A stretch of 64,000 bases of DNA from Terrabacter sp. Root181 (lineage in GTDB: Bacteria; Actinomycetota; Actinomycetes; Actinomycetales; Dermatophilaceae): positions 124,712-188,711 of the forward strand of contig NZ_LMHU01000006.1 of NCBI RefSeq assembly GCF_001428505.1. The letters are read 5' to 3'. This document shows, piece by piece, positions 52,815-61,464 of the stretch. Every line of letters starts with the position of its first letter. Positions within the stretch are counted from its first letter, which is position 1. The notes under the pieces are model-generated. The model was given only the letters and a program-made list of their open reading frames with translations, ran no database searches and had not been told where the DNA came from. The position numbers were made by a program, and so were the translations under genes.

Positions 52815-54335
52815 CTACTCGGGCGTGGCCAGCCCGCGCAGGAGCTCGCCGACGTCGGCGCTCTGCTCGAGGAGGGTGCCCACCTGCGCGCGGGTGCCGC
52901 GCTCGGGCTCGAGGATGGGCACGCGCTGCAGGCTGGCGCGTCCCGGCACGTCGAAGACGACGGAGTCCCAGCTGGCCGAGAACACCTGCGAGGTGAAGCG
53001 CCGGACGCACTCGCCGCGGAACCACGCCCGGGTGTCCTCGGGCGGCGTGGTCTGGGCCGCCTTGACCTCCTCGGGCGTCACGAGGTCGCGGAGCAGGCCC
53101 CGGTCGCGCAGGCGGTGCACGAGCCCCTTCTCGGGGCGCACGTCGGCCCACTGGATGTCGATGGCGGCGAGGCGGTGGTCGTCCCACGCGAGGCCGTCGC
53201 GGGCCCGGTAGCCCTCGAGCAGCTGGAGCTTGGCGACCCAGTCGAGCAGGGGCGCGCAGGACATGACGTCGCGGCCGAGGCCGGTGAGCGCCTCCTCCCA
53301 GAGGCCCATCACCTCGGCCGTCGCCTCGGCCTCGGGGTCGTCGCCGCGGCGGTCGAGCCAGGCACGGGCCGCCTCGAGGTACATCCACTGGAGGTCGAGC
53401 GCGGTCACGCTGCGCCCGTCGACGAGCTCGACGGTGGCCGTGACCGTGGGGTCGTGCGACACGGTCTGGAGCGCGGCCACCGGACGCCGGATCGACCAGT
53501 CCTCGGTGAGGTGGCCGTCCTCGATCATCCCGAGCACGAGCGAGGTCGTGCCGGTCTTGAGCAGGTTCGCGACGTCGAGGTGGTTGGCGTCGCCGATGAT
53601 GACGTGCAGGCGCCGGTAGCGGTCGGCCACGGCGTGCGGCTCGTCCCGGGTGTTGATGATCGGGCGCTTGAGCGTCGTCTCGAGGCCCACCTCGGTCTCG
53701 AAGAAGTCGGCCCGCTGGGAGATCTGGTAGCCCGCTCCCCTGCTGTCGACGCCGATGCCGACCCGGCCCGCACCGCACACGACCTGACGGGTCACGAAGA
53801 ACGGGATGAGGTGTCGCACGATGTCTGGGAAGGGCGTGCGCCGCGGCATGAGGTAGTTCTCGTGGGTGCCGTAGGACTGGCCCTTGCCGTCGGCGTTGTT
53901 CTTGTAGAGGTTGACCGGCGGCTGTCCGGGGCGCGTGGCGAGCAGGCGCACCGACTCGAGGGCGATCGCGTCACCGGCGCGGTCCCACGTCACGGCATCG
54001 CGCGGCAGGGTGACCTCGGGCGAGCTGTACTCGGGGTGGGCGTGGTCGACGTAGTAGCGCGCGCCGTTGGTCAGCACGACGTTGGCCAGCGTCGGGTCCT
54101 CGACGTCGGTCAGCTGGCTCGGGTCGGCGGTCTGCCGGTCGAGCTGCCAGCCGCGGGCGTCGCGCAGCGGGTCCTCGAAGGCGTAGTCCCAGCTCGACTG
54201 GTTGGACCGGATCCCCTGGGCCGCGGCATACACGCTGATGACCTGTCCCGAGAGGAACATCGGGTTGGCCATCGGGTCCCCGGGCACCGAGATGCCGTAC
54301 TCGGTCTCGAGCCCCATGATCCGCCGCACCGTCAT
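52815..54335 (-). CDS. dop: Dop, deamidase/depupylase of Pup
   Basis: 506 residues, PafA paralogue. MTVRRIMGLETEYGISVPGDP starts the ATP site, YYVDHAHPEYSSPEVTLPRDAV contains the catalytic Asp, and NLYKNNADGKGQSYGTHENYLMPRR and [37 protein letters not shown] follow. The region PGDPMANPMFLSGQVISVYAAAQGIRSNQSSWDYAFEDPLRDARG corresponds to the Dop-loop that PafA lacks. TATCGT (minus, 54347-54342) is six bases before the ATG. It is separated from mpa by a four-gene insert of about 5.3 kb. Confidence 0.95.
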   Translation of the reverse strand: MTVRRIMGLETEYGISVPGDPMANPMFLSGQVISVYAAAQGIRSNQSSWDYAFEDPLRDARGWQLDRQTADPSQLTDVEDPTLANVVLTNGARYYVDHAHPEYSSPEVTLPRDAVTWDRAGDAIALESVRLLATRPGQPPVNLYKNNADGKGQSYGTHENYLMPRRTPFPDIVRHLIPFFVTRQVVCGAGRVGIGVDSRGAGYQISQRADFFETEVGLETTLKRPIINTRDEPHAVADRYRRLHVIIGDANHLDVANLLKTGTTSLVLGMIEDGHLTEDWSIRRPVAALQTVSHDPTVTATVELVDGRSVTALDLQWMYLEAARAWLDRRGDDPEAEATAEVMGLWEEALTGLGRDVMSCAPLLDWVAKLQLLEGYRARDGLAWDDHRLAAIDIQWADVRPEKGLVHRLRDRGLLRDLVTPEEVKAAQTTPPEDTRAWFRGECVRRFTSQVFSASWDSVVFDVPGRASLQRVPILEPERGTRAQVGTLLEQSADVGELLRGLATPE

Positions 54336-54341
54336 GGCCCG

Positions 54342-54347
54342 ACGATA
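54342..54347 (-). promoter_or_regulatory. leaderless -10 box of dop
   Basis: TATCGT on the minus strand is six bases before ATG 54335. A copy of the repeated 9-mer lies upstream at 54396-54404 in the same intergenic gap. Confidence 0.45.
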
Positions 54348-54413
54348 ACCGCCCTCGGCCGCGTCGCCGCGGACGGTCCGTCCCGCGCTGTCTGCGTATG
54401 CCGTCAGGCGGGC

Positions 54414-57023
54414 CTAGATGGCCCCGACCTTCTGCAGCCAGTTGAGCGAGAACCACCCGAACGGGATCGGCAGCCAGTAGGTCGCGAGACGATAGAGCAG
54501 GACCGACGAGACCGCGGTGCCGCTGTCGACCCCGATGGAGATGAGGCCGAACGACATGGCGGCCTCGATGCCGCCGAGACCGCCCGGCGTCGGCACGGCC
54601 GAGCCGACGATGGCACCAGCGAAGTAGACGACCGCGATGGCGGCCACGGGTGCGTCGGCGCCGAACGCCCTCGTGGCGCAGACGAGCGCCGCGACGAACG
54701 ACATGTCGAGGAGCAGCGCGCCACCGAGCAGCTGGATGAGCTTCGCCGGGTGCTGGAGGACGGCGAGCACCTGAGGGACGGCGGACTTGACCTGCGGGAG
54801 CACCCGGTCGGTGAGCAGCGCCCGGACCTTCGGCAGGGCGAGCAGCCCGAGCGCGAGGATCACGACGACGAGGATCGCGGCGACGAGCACCGGGGACGGG
54901 CTGAACGAGACCGCGGGCCCGGTGCCGGCGATGACGCCCGAGATGACGAGCAGGACGAAGTACGAGCAGAACTGGGCGACCTGCGCCACACCGACGCTCG
55001 CTCCGGCGATCGTCGGGGACAGGCCCGAGGTCTGCAGGTAGCGCGTGTTGAGCGCGATGTTGCCCACGGCGGCCGGCGCCACGAGACCGCTGAACGCGAC
55101 GGCGAGCTGGGTCATGTACGTCCGGATGAACCTGAGGTGGATCTGGACGGCGCCGGCGAGCGCGATGGAGGCCCCGGCGAAGGTCGCTGCCGCGAAGAGC
55201 ACCAGGAGAGCCGCCCAGCGCCAGTCGGCGGTGGTGACGACCTCGCCGATGTCGACCTGGGCGAGCTGGGTCAGGAGCAGGTAGCCGGCGATGCCCCCAC
55301 CGACCAGGGTGACCACGCCACGCGCCGAGATGCGCCGGAGCTGGACGGGCTCGACGGCCTCGGCCTTCGGCCGCAGGGCCACGAGCCGCTCACGCAGCTC
55401 GCCCATGACCGACTTGGACGCCTTGAGCGCCACCCGGGCGTCCGGGCTCAGGGCGACCGGCTGGAGCACCGGGACGGCTCGCAGGACGGCGTCCTCGCCG
55501 AGCGCCGCGACGGCCGAGTCGACGGTGCGCTCCGGACCCACGGCGAGGGCCACCGTCGTGAGCAGCTGAGCGAGGTCGATGCGCAGGCTGATGTCGTCAG
55601 CGGCGACGTCGCCGCTGCCCAGCCTCGAGAGTGCGACCCCGCCGCGGTCGTCGACGAGGACCGTCGACGGTCCGAGCTGACGGTGCACGATGCGGCGCCG
55701 GTGGAGGGTGGCTGCCAGGCGCCAGATCGCGGCGAGCCGGGCGTCGTCGAGGTCGCCGTCGACGTCACTGAGCGGCGTGCCCTGCGGCTCGTCGTAGGCG
55801 ATGACGGCCGAGAACGGCCCGACCTCCGAGACGGCGACCGGCCGGGGGGCCCGGATGCCCGCGTCGTGCAGGGCGAGCCCCATCAGGGTGCGGTGCTCGA
55901 TCTCGGAGCGCAGCGTCAGGGCGGGCGGCCTGGTGAAGCCGCTGCGGAGGCGGAGCACGCGCAGCAGGCGCCGACCTGAGGCGAGACCGAACGTGTCACG
56001 GTCGATGACGTGGACGTCGAGGATCCCGTCGTGCGTGGCACCGACGTAGCGCCGGTCACCGGCGTCGTTGGCGTCGATGAGCTCCAGACGGGTCAGGGGC
56101 ACCCCGCCGGCCACGAGCACCGCAGCCACCTCGACACCCGGGGGCCTGGTCGACCTGACGCCGAACGCGAGGCGGAAGACCAGGCCGACGATCCAGCCGA
56201 CGAGGAGCGAGCAGGCGAGGGCCGCGAGGGTCAGGGCGCCCGAGAGGAGGGTCGTGACGAGGGTCGCGATGACGACGACCGTCGCGATCGGCGAGATCCA
56301 CTTGCGGCCCGAGATGTCGGCGACGGTGAGCAGCGCCACCATCGAGACGATGACGATGTCGAGTGGTCCCGTGTGCCCCGTCGCCGTCGGCCGCGTCAGC
56401 ACGTCGGTGACGAACCCCCCGTTGCCCGACTCGACGAGCACGGCGAGCACGATGACGAGGATGCCTCCCACGACGGCGGCGCCGAGCGCCTGGATCAGCT
56501 GCATCGGCCGACGCCGCACCAGCAGGTCGGCGCCCACGCCGATCGGCAGGAGCAGCACGCCGATGCCGCTCATCCAGCCGAGCAGCGTGAGCAGCAGTCT
56601 GGGCAGCCCGCTCGTGGCGTCGGTGAGGTCCTGCTCGACCGCGCCTCGCGTGCCCGCCGCGAGGTCGGCCCCGACGAGTCCCAGCACGAGGATCACCACG
56701 GCGACGGCAAGGCGCACGCCGTCGACGGGGCGGCGCACGCGATCCGGGATGGGCGGCTCGACGACCTCGACGTCGGGAGCGGACGCATGGGCACGTCCGC
56801 CCGGGGACCCGGGCGGCTGCCCGGGGGCAGCGCCACCGTCGGCCGTCGCGGCGACCGTCTCCGCCACGGTCACCTCGCCACCCTCGTCACCGCGCTCGCT
56901 CTGCTCGTGCACGTCCTCCGCCGTCCGGCGCATCGTCTCCCCCGTGGTGTCGTCCAGCGCCTCGGCGGGTCGGGGGACGGCCCCGTCCGTGGGGGGCCGC
57001 GTCCTCTCCGAGTCGCCGGGCAT
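54414..57023 (-). CDS. large membrane protein: N-terminal helices, pseudokinase-like domain, UPF0104/LPG-synthase-type membrane domain
   Basis: 869 residues. Residues 1-95 are disordered and acidic. About 95-275 have six or so membrane helices (LAVAVVILVLGLVGADLAAG and others). Residues about 290-540 are a soluble kinase-like domain: HRRRIVHRQLGPSTVLVDDRGGVALSRLGSGD aligns with the HRDLKPxNVL-DFG region of kinases but with HRQLGP for HRDLKP and RLGSG for DFG, so it is probably catalytically dead. The C-terminal 320 residues are the lysylphosphatidylglycerol-synthase-type TM domain (ALVCATRAFGADAPVAAIAVVYFAGAIVGSAVPTPGGLGGIEAAM). A lipid-flipping or regulatory role is inferred. Confidence 0.65.
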   Translation of the reverse strand: MPGDSERTRPPTDGAVPRPAEALDDTTGETMRRTAEDVHEQSERGDEGGEVTVAETVAATADGGAAPGQPPGSPGGRAHASAPDVEVVEPPIPDRVRRPVDGVRLAVAVVILVLGLVGADLAAGTRGAVEQDLTDATSGLPRLLLTLLGWMSGIGVLLLPIGVGADLLVRRRPMQLIQALGAAVVGGILVIVLAVLVESGNGGFVTDVLTRPTATGHTGPLDIVIVSMVALLTVADISGRKWISPIATVVVIATLVTTLLSGALTLAALACSLLVGWIVGLVFRLAFGVRSTRPPGVEVAAVLVAGGVPLTRLELIDANDAGDRRYVGATHDGILDVHVIDRDTFGLASGRRLLRVLRLRSGFTRPPALTLRSEIEHRTLMGLALHDAGIRAPRPVAVSEVGPFSAVIAYDEPQGTPLSDVDGDLDDARLAAIWRLAATLHRRRIVHRQLGPSTVLVDDRGGVALSRLGSGDVAADDISLRIDLAQLLTTVALAVGPERTVDSAVAALGEDAVLRAVPVLQPVALSPDARVALKASKSVMGELRERLVALRPKAEAVEPVQLRRISARGVVTLVGGGIAGYLLLTQLAQVDIGEVVTTADWRWAALLVLFAAATFAGASIALAGAVQIHLRFIRTYMTQLAVAFSGLVAPAAVGNIALNTRYLQTSGLSPTIAGASVGVAQVAQFCSYFVLLVISGVIAGTGPAVSFSPSPVLVAAILVVVILALGLLALPKVRALLTDRVLPQVKSAVPQVLAVLQHPAKLIQLLGGALLLDMSFVAALVCATRAFGADAPVAAIAVVYFAGAIVGSAVPTPGGLGGIEAAMSFGLISIGVDSGTAVSSVLLYRLATYWLPIPFGWFSLNWLQKVGAI

Positions 57024-57128
57024 GGCCCAATCCTGCCTGAGCCTGGGGCCGAATGGCCGCAGCGTCGCCGTGCCGTGCTTGGTGCGCCCGATGCACCGAC
57101 CGTCAGGAACCGGTGCGAGACTGACGCC

Positions 57129-58127
57129 GTGACGGTCACCGACTCGTGGGACATGCCTCTGCGCACCAAGCTCCTCGCCCGCGTGCTGAGCCGCACCCGA
57201 GACGGGTCACGGATGCTCTCCGGTGACGAGATCGCCCGCAGCAGAGCGTGGTTCGCTCCGCCACGAGTGCCGTTCACGTGGGTGACGGGCTCGGTCCCGG
57301 CCGGGGTGGAGATCCGTGACACGAGCTTCACCGCCCGCGACGGGCACGTCGTCGACGTGCGCACCTACCGGCCGCGACACACCGACGGCCAGGCCCTGCC
57401 CGCGATGCTGTGGTTCCACGGAGGCGGGTGGGTGCTCGGCAACACGCGCGGATATGACCCCATCTGTGCCTGGATCGCCGACCGCGCCCGGGTGGCCGTG
57501 CTCAACGTCGACTACCGCCTGGCTCCGGAGCACCGCGCTCCCCAGGCAGTCCACGACTGCGTGGATGCCGTCCGGTGGGCCGCGTCCGACGCGTCCGGCG
57601 ACGGCGTCCGGCACACCGGCCTCGGCCTCGCCGGAGACTCCGCGGGCGGCAACCTGGCAGCCGTGGCCGCGCAGGTCCTCCGCGCCGAGGGCGGCGCCGA
57701 GGTCGCCTACGAGGCGCTGGTCTACCCCGCCGTCGACGCGACGATGAGCTCGCCCTCGGTGTCCCAGCACGCGCAGGCGCCGATCCTCACCCGCAGCGAC
57801 ATGGACGCGTTCCTCGCCCACTACCTCGGCGACGGCGAGGACGCCCTCGACCCGCTCGACCCGCTCGTCTCGCCGCTGCACGCCGACGACCTCGGCGGGC
57901 TGCCCCCGACGCTCGTGCAGACGGCCGACCTCGACCCGCTCCGCGACGAGGGCGCCGCCTACGCCGCCGCGCTGCGTGCCGCCGGAGTCGTCGTTCGCCA
58001 CACCAACTACCCCCGCGTCCCGCACGGCTTCATGAGCTTCCCCGGGGCCACCCGTGTCGGCGGTGCGGCTCGCGCGGAGCTCGCCCTGTGGGTCGCCCGG
58101 CACGCGCGACCCGGAACGGTCGGATAG
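57129..58127 (+). CDS. HSL-family alpha/beta hydrolase (esterase)
   Basis: 332 residues. Oxyanion motif WFHGGGWVLG, nucleophile elbow GLAGDSAGGNLAAVAAQ (GDSAG), Asp in DLDPLRDEGAAYA and His in RVPHGFMSFPGA form the hormone-sensitive-lipase-type catalytic set. It hydrolyses short-chain esters or related substrates; no specific substrate is known. GTG 57129 may be leaderless (GAGACT six bases upstream). It is divergent from the large membrane protein. Confidence 0.85.
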   Translation: MTVTDSWDMPLRTKLLARVLSRTRDGSRMLSGDEIARSRAWFAPPRVPFTWVTGSVPAGVEIRDTSFTARDGHVVDVRTYRPRHTDGQALPAMLWFHGGGWVLGNTRGYDPICAWIADRARVAVLNVDYRLAPEHRAPQAVHDCVDAVRWAASDASGDGVRHTGLGLAGDSAGGNLAAVAAQVLRAEGGAEVAYEALVYPAVDATMSSPSVSQHAQAPILTRSDMDAFLAHYLGDGEDALDPLDPLVSPLHADDLGGLPPTLVQTADLDPLRDEGAAYAAALRAAGVVVRHTNYPRVPHGFMSFPGATRVGGAARAELALWVARHARPGTVG

Positions 58128-58167
58128 TCTGCGAACGCACGCGAGTCTCGTGAGGGATGGTCTCGAA

Positions 58168-59157
58168 GTGAACGATGTCGTCGTGTTCAGCGGCTCGGCG
58201 CACCCCGCGCTGGCCGACCGGATCTGCTCCCATCTCGGGGTGACCCGTTCTCCCGTCGACATCAAGCGGTTCAGCAACGACTGCCTCCAGGCGCAGCTGC
58301 TCGCCAACTGTCGCCAGCGCGACGTCTACATCGTGCAGCCGCTCGTGCCGCCGACCCAGGAGCACCTCATGGAGCTGCTCCTGATGATCGACGCGGCCCG
58401 CGGCGCCTCGGCGGCGCAGATCACCGCGGTCATGCCGCACTACGCCTACGCCCGCTCCGACAAGAAGGACGCCTCGCGCATCTCGCTCGGCGGACGCCTC
58501 GTGGCCGACATGATCTCGACGGCCGGCTGCCACCGGGTGCTGACGATGGCGCTGCACGCCCCCCAGGTGCACGGCTTCTTCTCGACGCCGGTCGACCACC
58601 TCACGGCCATCGGCGTCCTCGCCGACCACTTCCGCGACAACGACCTCGGCAACTCGATCGTCGTCAGCCCCGACCTCGGCAACGCCAAGGTCGCGACCCA
58701 GTTCGCCCGCCTGCTGGGCCTGCCCGTCGCCGCCGGCTCGAAGCGGCGGGTGGCCGACGACCGCGTCGTCATCGACTCGATCGTCGGCGACGTCTCGGGT
58801 CGACGTGCCATCATCCTCGACGACGAGATCGCGACGGGCGGCTCGATGCTCGAGCTCATGGACCGCCTCAAGGACGCCGGCGCGACCGAGGCCGCGATCG
58901 TGTGCACCCATGGCCTCTTCGCCGGCAAGGCGGTCGAGCGGCTGCGCGACCACCCGTTCGTCACCGAGGTCGTCACGACCGACACCGTCCCGGCGCCGGA
59001 CGGCTGGCCCGAGCTCAAGGTGCGCTCGGTCTCGGCCCTCTTCGCCGAGGCGATCAGCCGCATCCACCACGGTCGGTCGGTCAGCTCGCTCTTCGAGGGG
59101 GTCGACCCGACCCACGCCCCGCCGCAGGCCAAGCTCCCCTTCGACACGCACCCATGA
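58168..59157 (+). CDS. divergent ribose-phosphate pyrophosphokinase (PRPP synthetase) paralogue
   Basis: 329 residues from GTG 58168. VVFSGSAHPALADRIC, VYIVQPLVPPTQEHLMELLLMIDAARGASAAQITAVMPHYAYARSDKKDASRISLGGRLVADMI and VVSPDLGNAKVATQFARLLGLPVA show the two PRTase-like halves. The PRPP loop reads AIILDDEIATGGSMLELMD, and KRRVADD stands for the flexible loop. The usual F-x-x-GE ATP-site motif (FPDGE) reads FSNDC, and ARxDRK is ARSDKK. It may be a specialised or inactive homologue. It is coupled to the DUF3054 gene (ATGA). Confidence 0.75.
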   Translation: MNDVVVFSGSAHPALADRICSHLGVTRSPVDIKRFSNDCLQAQLLANCRQRDVYIVQPLVPPTQEHLMELLLMIDAARGASAAQITAVMPHYAYARSDKKDASRISLGGRLVADMISTAGCHRVLTMALHAPQVHGFFSTPVDHLTAIGVLADHFRDNDLGNSIVVSPDLGNAKVATQFARLLGLPVAAGSKRRVADDRVVIDSIVGDVSGRRAIILDDEIATGGSMLELMDRLKDAGATEAAIVCTHGLFAGKAVERLRDHPFVTEVVTTDTVPAPDGWPELKVRSVSALFAEAISRIHHGRSVSSLFEGVDPTHAPPQAKLPFDTHP

Positions 59158-59552
59158 GCCGCCTCGCCTGGTGGCGCCGGCCCCTGGTCGCGCTGCTCCT
59201 CGACGTCGTCCTCGTCCTCGTGTTCGCGGGAGTCGGCCGGGCGAGCCACGACGAGTCGAGCCCCGTCGTCGGTGTCCTGGCCACGGCCTGGCCCTTCCTC
59301 GTCGGCACCGGTCTCGGCTGGCTCGTCGTGCGGCTCGTGCGCCACGAGTGGCCGCTCGACGTGGCGCCGGGTGTCACGGTCTGGTTCGCGACCGTCCTCG
59401 TGGGCATGCTGCTGCGGCACGCGGTCGGGTCGGGCACGGCCGTCAGCTTCGTCGTGGTCGCGTCCGTGGTGCTCGCGCTCTTCCTGCTGGGCTGGCGCGC
59501 CATCGGGGCGTATGCCGTCCGCCGCACCCGCGCGTCAGCGCACCACGCCTAG
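59154..59552 (+). CDS. DUF3054 membrane protein
   Basis: 132 residues, four hydrophobic helices: PLVALLLDVVLVLVFAGVGRASHD, GVLATAWPFLVGTGLGWLVVRLV, GVTVWFATVLVGMLLRHAVG and AVSFVVVASVVLALFLLGWRAIGAYAV. The GRASHDE loop and PFLVGTGLGW are typical of DUF3054, an actinobacterial family of unknown role. ATG 59154 overlaps the PRPP-synthetase stop by four bases, so it is probably co-translated. Confidence 0.8.
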   Translation: MSRLAWWRRPLVALLLDVVLVLVFAGVGRASHDESSPVVGVLATAWPFLVGTGLGWLVVRLVRHEWPLDVAPGVTVWFATVLVGMLLRHAVGSGTAVSFVVVASVVLALFLLGWRAIGAYAVRRTRASAHHA

Positions 59553-59603
59553 CTCAACCGTCCAGAGGCCCGTGTGGCCGCGTGGTCGACGTCGAGAGGC
59601 CAC

Positions 59604-59629
59604 GTGTGGCCGGGACGTCCCGGCCACAC
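59604..59629. terminator. 26-bp perfect palindrome between convergent DUF3054 and mpa genes
   Basis: GTGTGGCCGGGAC meets its exact complement GTCCCGGCCACAC with no loop, followed by ACGGCATAC (59628-59636, another copy of the 9-mer). It probably terminates both genes. Confidence 0.6.
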
Positions 59630-59644
59630 GGCATACGCCCTCGG

Positions 59645-61408
59645 TCAGAGGTACTGGCCCGTGTTGGCCGTCGCGATGGACCGACCCGGCTCGGTGCCGT
59701 CCTTGCCCTTAAGCAGCGTGCGGATGTAGACGATGCGCTCGCCCTTCTTCCCGCTGATCCGCGCCCAGTCGTCGGGGTTGGTCGTGTTGGGGAGGTCCTC
59801 GTTCTCCTTGAACTCGTCCACACAGCTGTTGAGCAGGTGCTCGACGCGGATGCCCTTCTGGCCCGTCGTGAGGAAGTCCTTGATGGCGAGCTTCTTGGCC
59901 CGGTCGACGATGTTCTGGATCATCGCGCCCGAGTTGAAGTCCTTGAAGTAGAGGATCTCCTTGTCGCCGCCCTGGTAGGTGACCTCGAGGAAGCGGTTCT
60001 CCTCCATCTCGGAGTACATCCGCTCGACCGCGGCCGTGATCATCGCCTCGACCGTGGCGTCCCGGTCCCCACCGTTGACGGCGAGGTCGTGCTCGTGCAG
60101 CGGCAGCGTGTCGACGAGGTACTTGCTGAAGATGTCACGCGCGCTCTCGGCGTCGGGGCGCTCGATCTTGATCTTCGCGTCGAGCCGTCCCGGCCTCAGG
60201 ATCGCGGGGTCGATCATGTCCTCGCGGTTGGACGCTCCGATGACGATGACGTTGTCGAGGCGTTCGACGCCGTCGATCTCGGCGAGCAGCTGCGGCACGA
60301 TCGTCGTCTCGACGTCGCTGGAGACGCCGGATCCGCGCGTGCGGAAGAGCGAGTCCATCTCGTCGAAGAAGACGACCACCGGCGTCCCGTCGGAGGCCTT
60401 CTCACGGGCGCGCTGGAAGATGAGCCGGATGTGACGCTCGGTCTCGCCGACGTACTTGTTGAGCAGCTCCGGGCCCTTGATGTTGAGGAAGTAGCTCTTC
60501 TCCGTCTGCTTGCCCGTGCGCGCGGCGACCTGGCGGGCCAGTGACGCCGCCACCGCCTTGGCGATGAGCGTCTTGCCGCAGCCGGGAGGGCCGTAGAGCA
60601 GGACGCCCTTCGGCGGCTTCAGCGCGTGCTCCTTGTAGAGCTCGGGGTGCAGGAAAGGCAGCTCGACGGCGTCGCGGATCTGCTCGATCTGACCGGCCAG
60701 GCCGCCGATGTCCTCGTAGTCGACGTCGGGTACCTCTTCGAGCACGAGCTCCTCGACCTCGAGCTTGGGGACGACCTCGTGGACGAAGTTCGACCTCGGG
60801 TCGAGGGTGAGGGAGTCGCCGACGCGGAAGTGCTCGCCGAGCAGCGGCGTCGCGATGCGACACACGCGCTCCTCGTCACCGTGGGTCACCACGACGACGC
60901 GCTCGTCGTCGAGGCGCTCCTTGACGGTGACGACCTCGCCCACCCGCTCGTAGCCGTGGACGGAGACGACGTTGAGGGCCTCGTTGAGCATGACCTCGCG
61001 GCCCAGTCCGAGCTCGTGCTGGTCGACCGAGGGGCTGATCGCGACACGCATCTTGCGACCGCCGGTGATGATGTCGATCGCGCCGTCGTCCGGCGGGTCG
61101 ACGACGAGGCCGAAGGTGCTCGGCGGCTGCGCGAGGCGGTCGACCTCCTTCTTCAGGGTGACGATCTGCTCGCGAGCGTCCTTGAGGGTACGCACGAGGC
61201 GCTCGTTCTGGGACGACAGCGTCGACAGGCTCGTCTGGACGTGGGCCAGCCGCGCCTCGAGCTCACGGGTGCGCTGGGGCGAGTGTCGCGTCACCTCGCG
61301 CAGCGACTCGACCTCGGCGCGCAGGGCTGCGAGCTCGCGGTCCCCCGCTCCGGGGACTCCGGCGCCGGCGGCACCTTCGGGGTCTGGGTTGCGGACGTCA
61401 TCAGACAT
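59645..61408 (-). CDS. mpa: proteasomal ATPase Mpa/ARC
   Basis: 587 residues. N-terminal coiled coil (residues about 25-95, [65 protein letters not shown]), two OB domains (about 100-235), then AAA+ with Walker A GPPGCGKT (residues 273-280) and Walker [19 protein letters not shown]. The C-terminus ends GQYL, the motif that docks into PrcA pockets. It recognises Pup by its coiled coil and unfolds substrates. GAGGAGG precedes ATG 61408. Confidence 0.96.
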   Translation of the reverse strand: MSDDVRNPDPEGAAGAGVPGAGDRELAALRAEVESLREVTRHSPQRTRELEARLAHVQTSLSTLSSQNERLVRTLKDAREQIVTLKKEVDRLAQPPSTFGLVVDPPDDGAIDIITGGRKMRVAISPSVDQHELGLGREVMLNEALNVVSVHGYERVGEVVTVKERLDDERVVVVTHGDEERVCRIATPLLGEHFRVGDSLTLDPRSNFVHEVVPKLEVEELVLEEVPDVDYEDIGGLAGQIEQIRDAVELPFLHPELYKEHALKPPKGVLLYGPPGCGKTLIAKAVAASLARQVAARTGKQTEKSYFLNIKGPELLNKYVGETERHIRLIFQRAREKASDGTPVVVFFDEMDSLFRTRGSGVSSDVETTIVPQLLAEIDGVERLDNVIVIGASNREDMIDPAILRPGRLDAKIKIERPDAESARDIFSKYLVDTLPLHEHDLAVNGGDRDATVEAMITAAVERMYSEMEENRFLEVTYQGGDKEILYFKDFNSGAMIQNIVDRAKKLAIKDFLTTGQKGIRVEHLLNSCVDEFKENEDLPNTTNPDDWARISGKKGERIVYIRTLLKGKDGTEPGRSIATANTGQYL

Positions 61409-61464
61409 CTCGGCCTCCTCAATCCGTCACTCGCACATAGTGACGATTCGACCCTAACCCCGAG

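Larger units (their letters stand above)
209..59636. repeat. dispersed 9-mer GTATGCCGT / ACGGCATAC, 18 exact copies
   Basis: Exact copies start at 2805, 19318, 24389, 32201, 35821, 45099, 54396 and 59510 (GTATGCCGT) and at 209, 5481, 15468, 16525, 23808, 31798, 40988, 44274, 45856 and 59628 (ACGGCATAC). Near copies, one base off, occur at about 1702, 6149, 8908, 13722, 18637, 46108 and 54229. About 0.3 exact copies would be expected by chance at this base composition. Four are fully intergenic (209, 19318, 54396, 59628), one is just upstream of the lnt start (24389), and one spans a start codon (35821). In genes they fall in different frames and orientations, so protein sequence does not explain them. 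Confidence 0.75.

Noticed and set aside
52707-55979. Plus-strand open frame of nearly 1100 codons across dop and the large membrane gene
   Set aside because: Spans two clear minus-strand genes and their spacer; no motif recognised.
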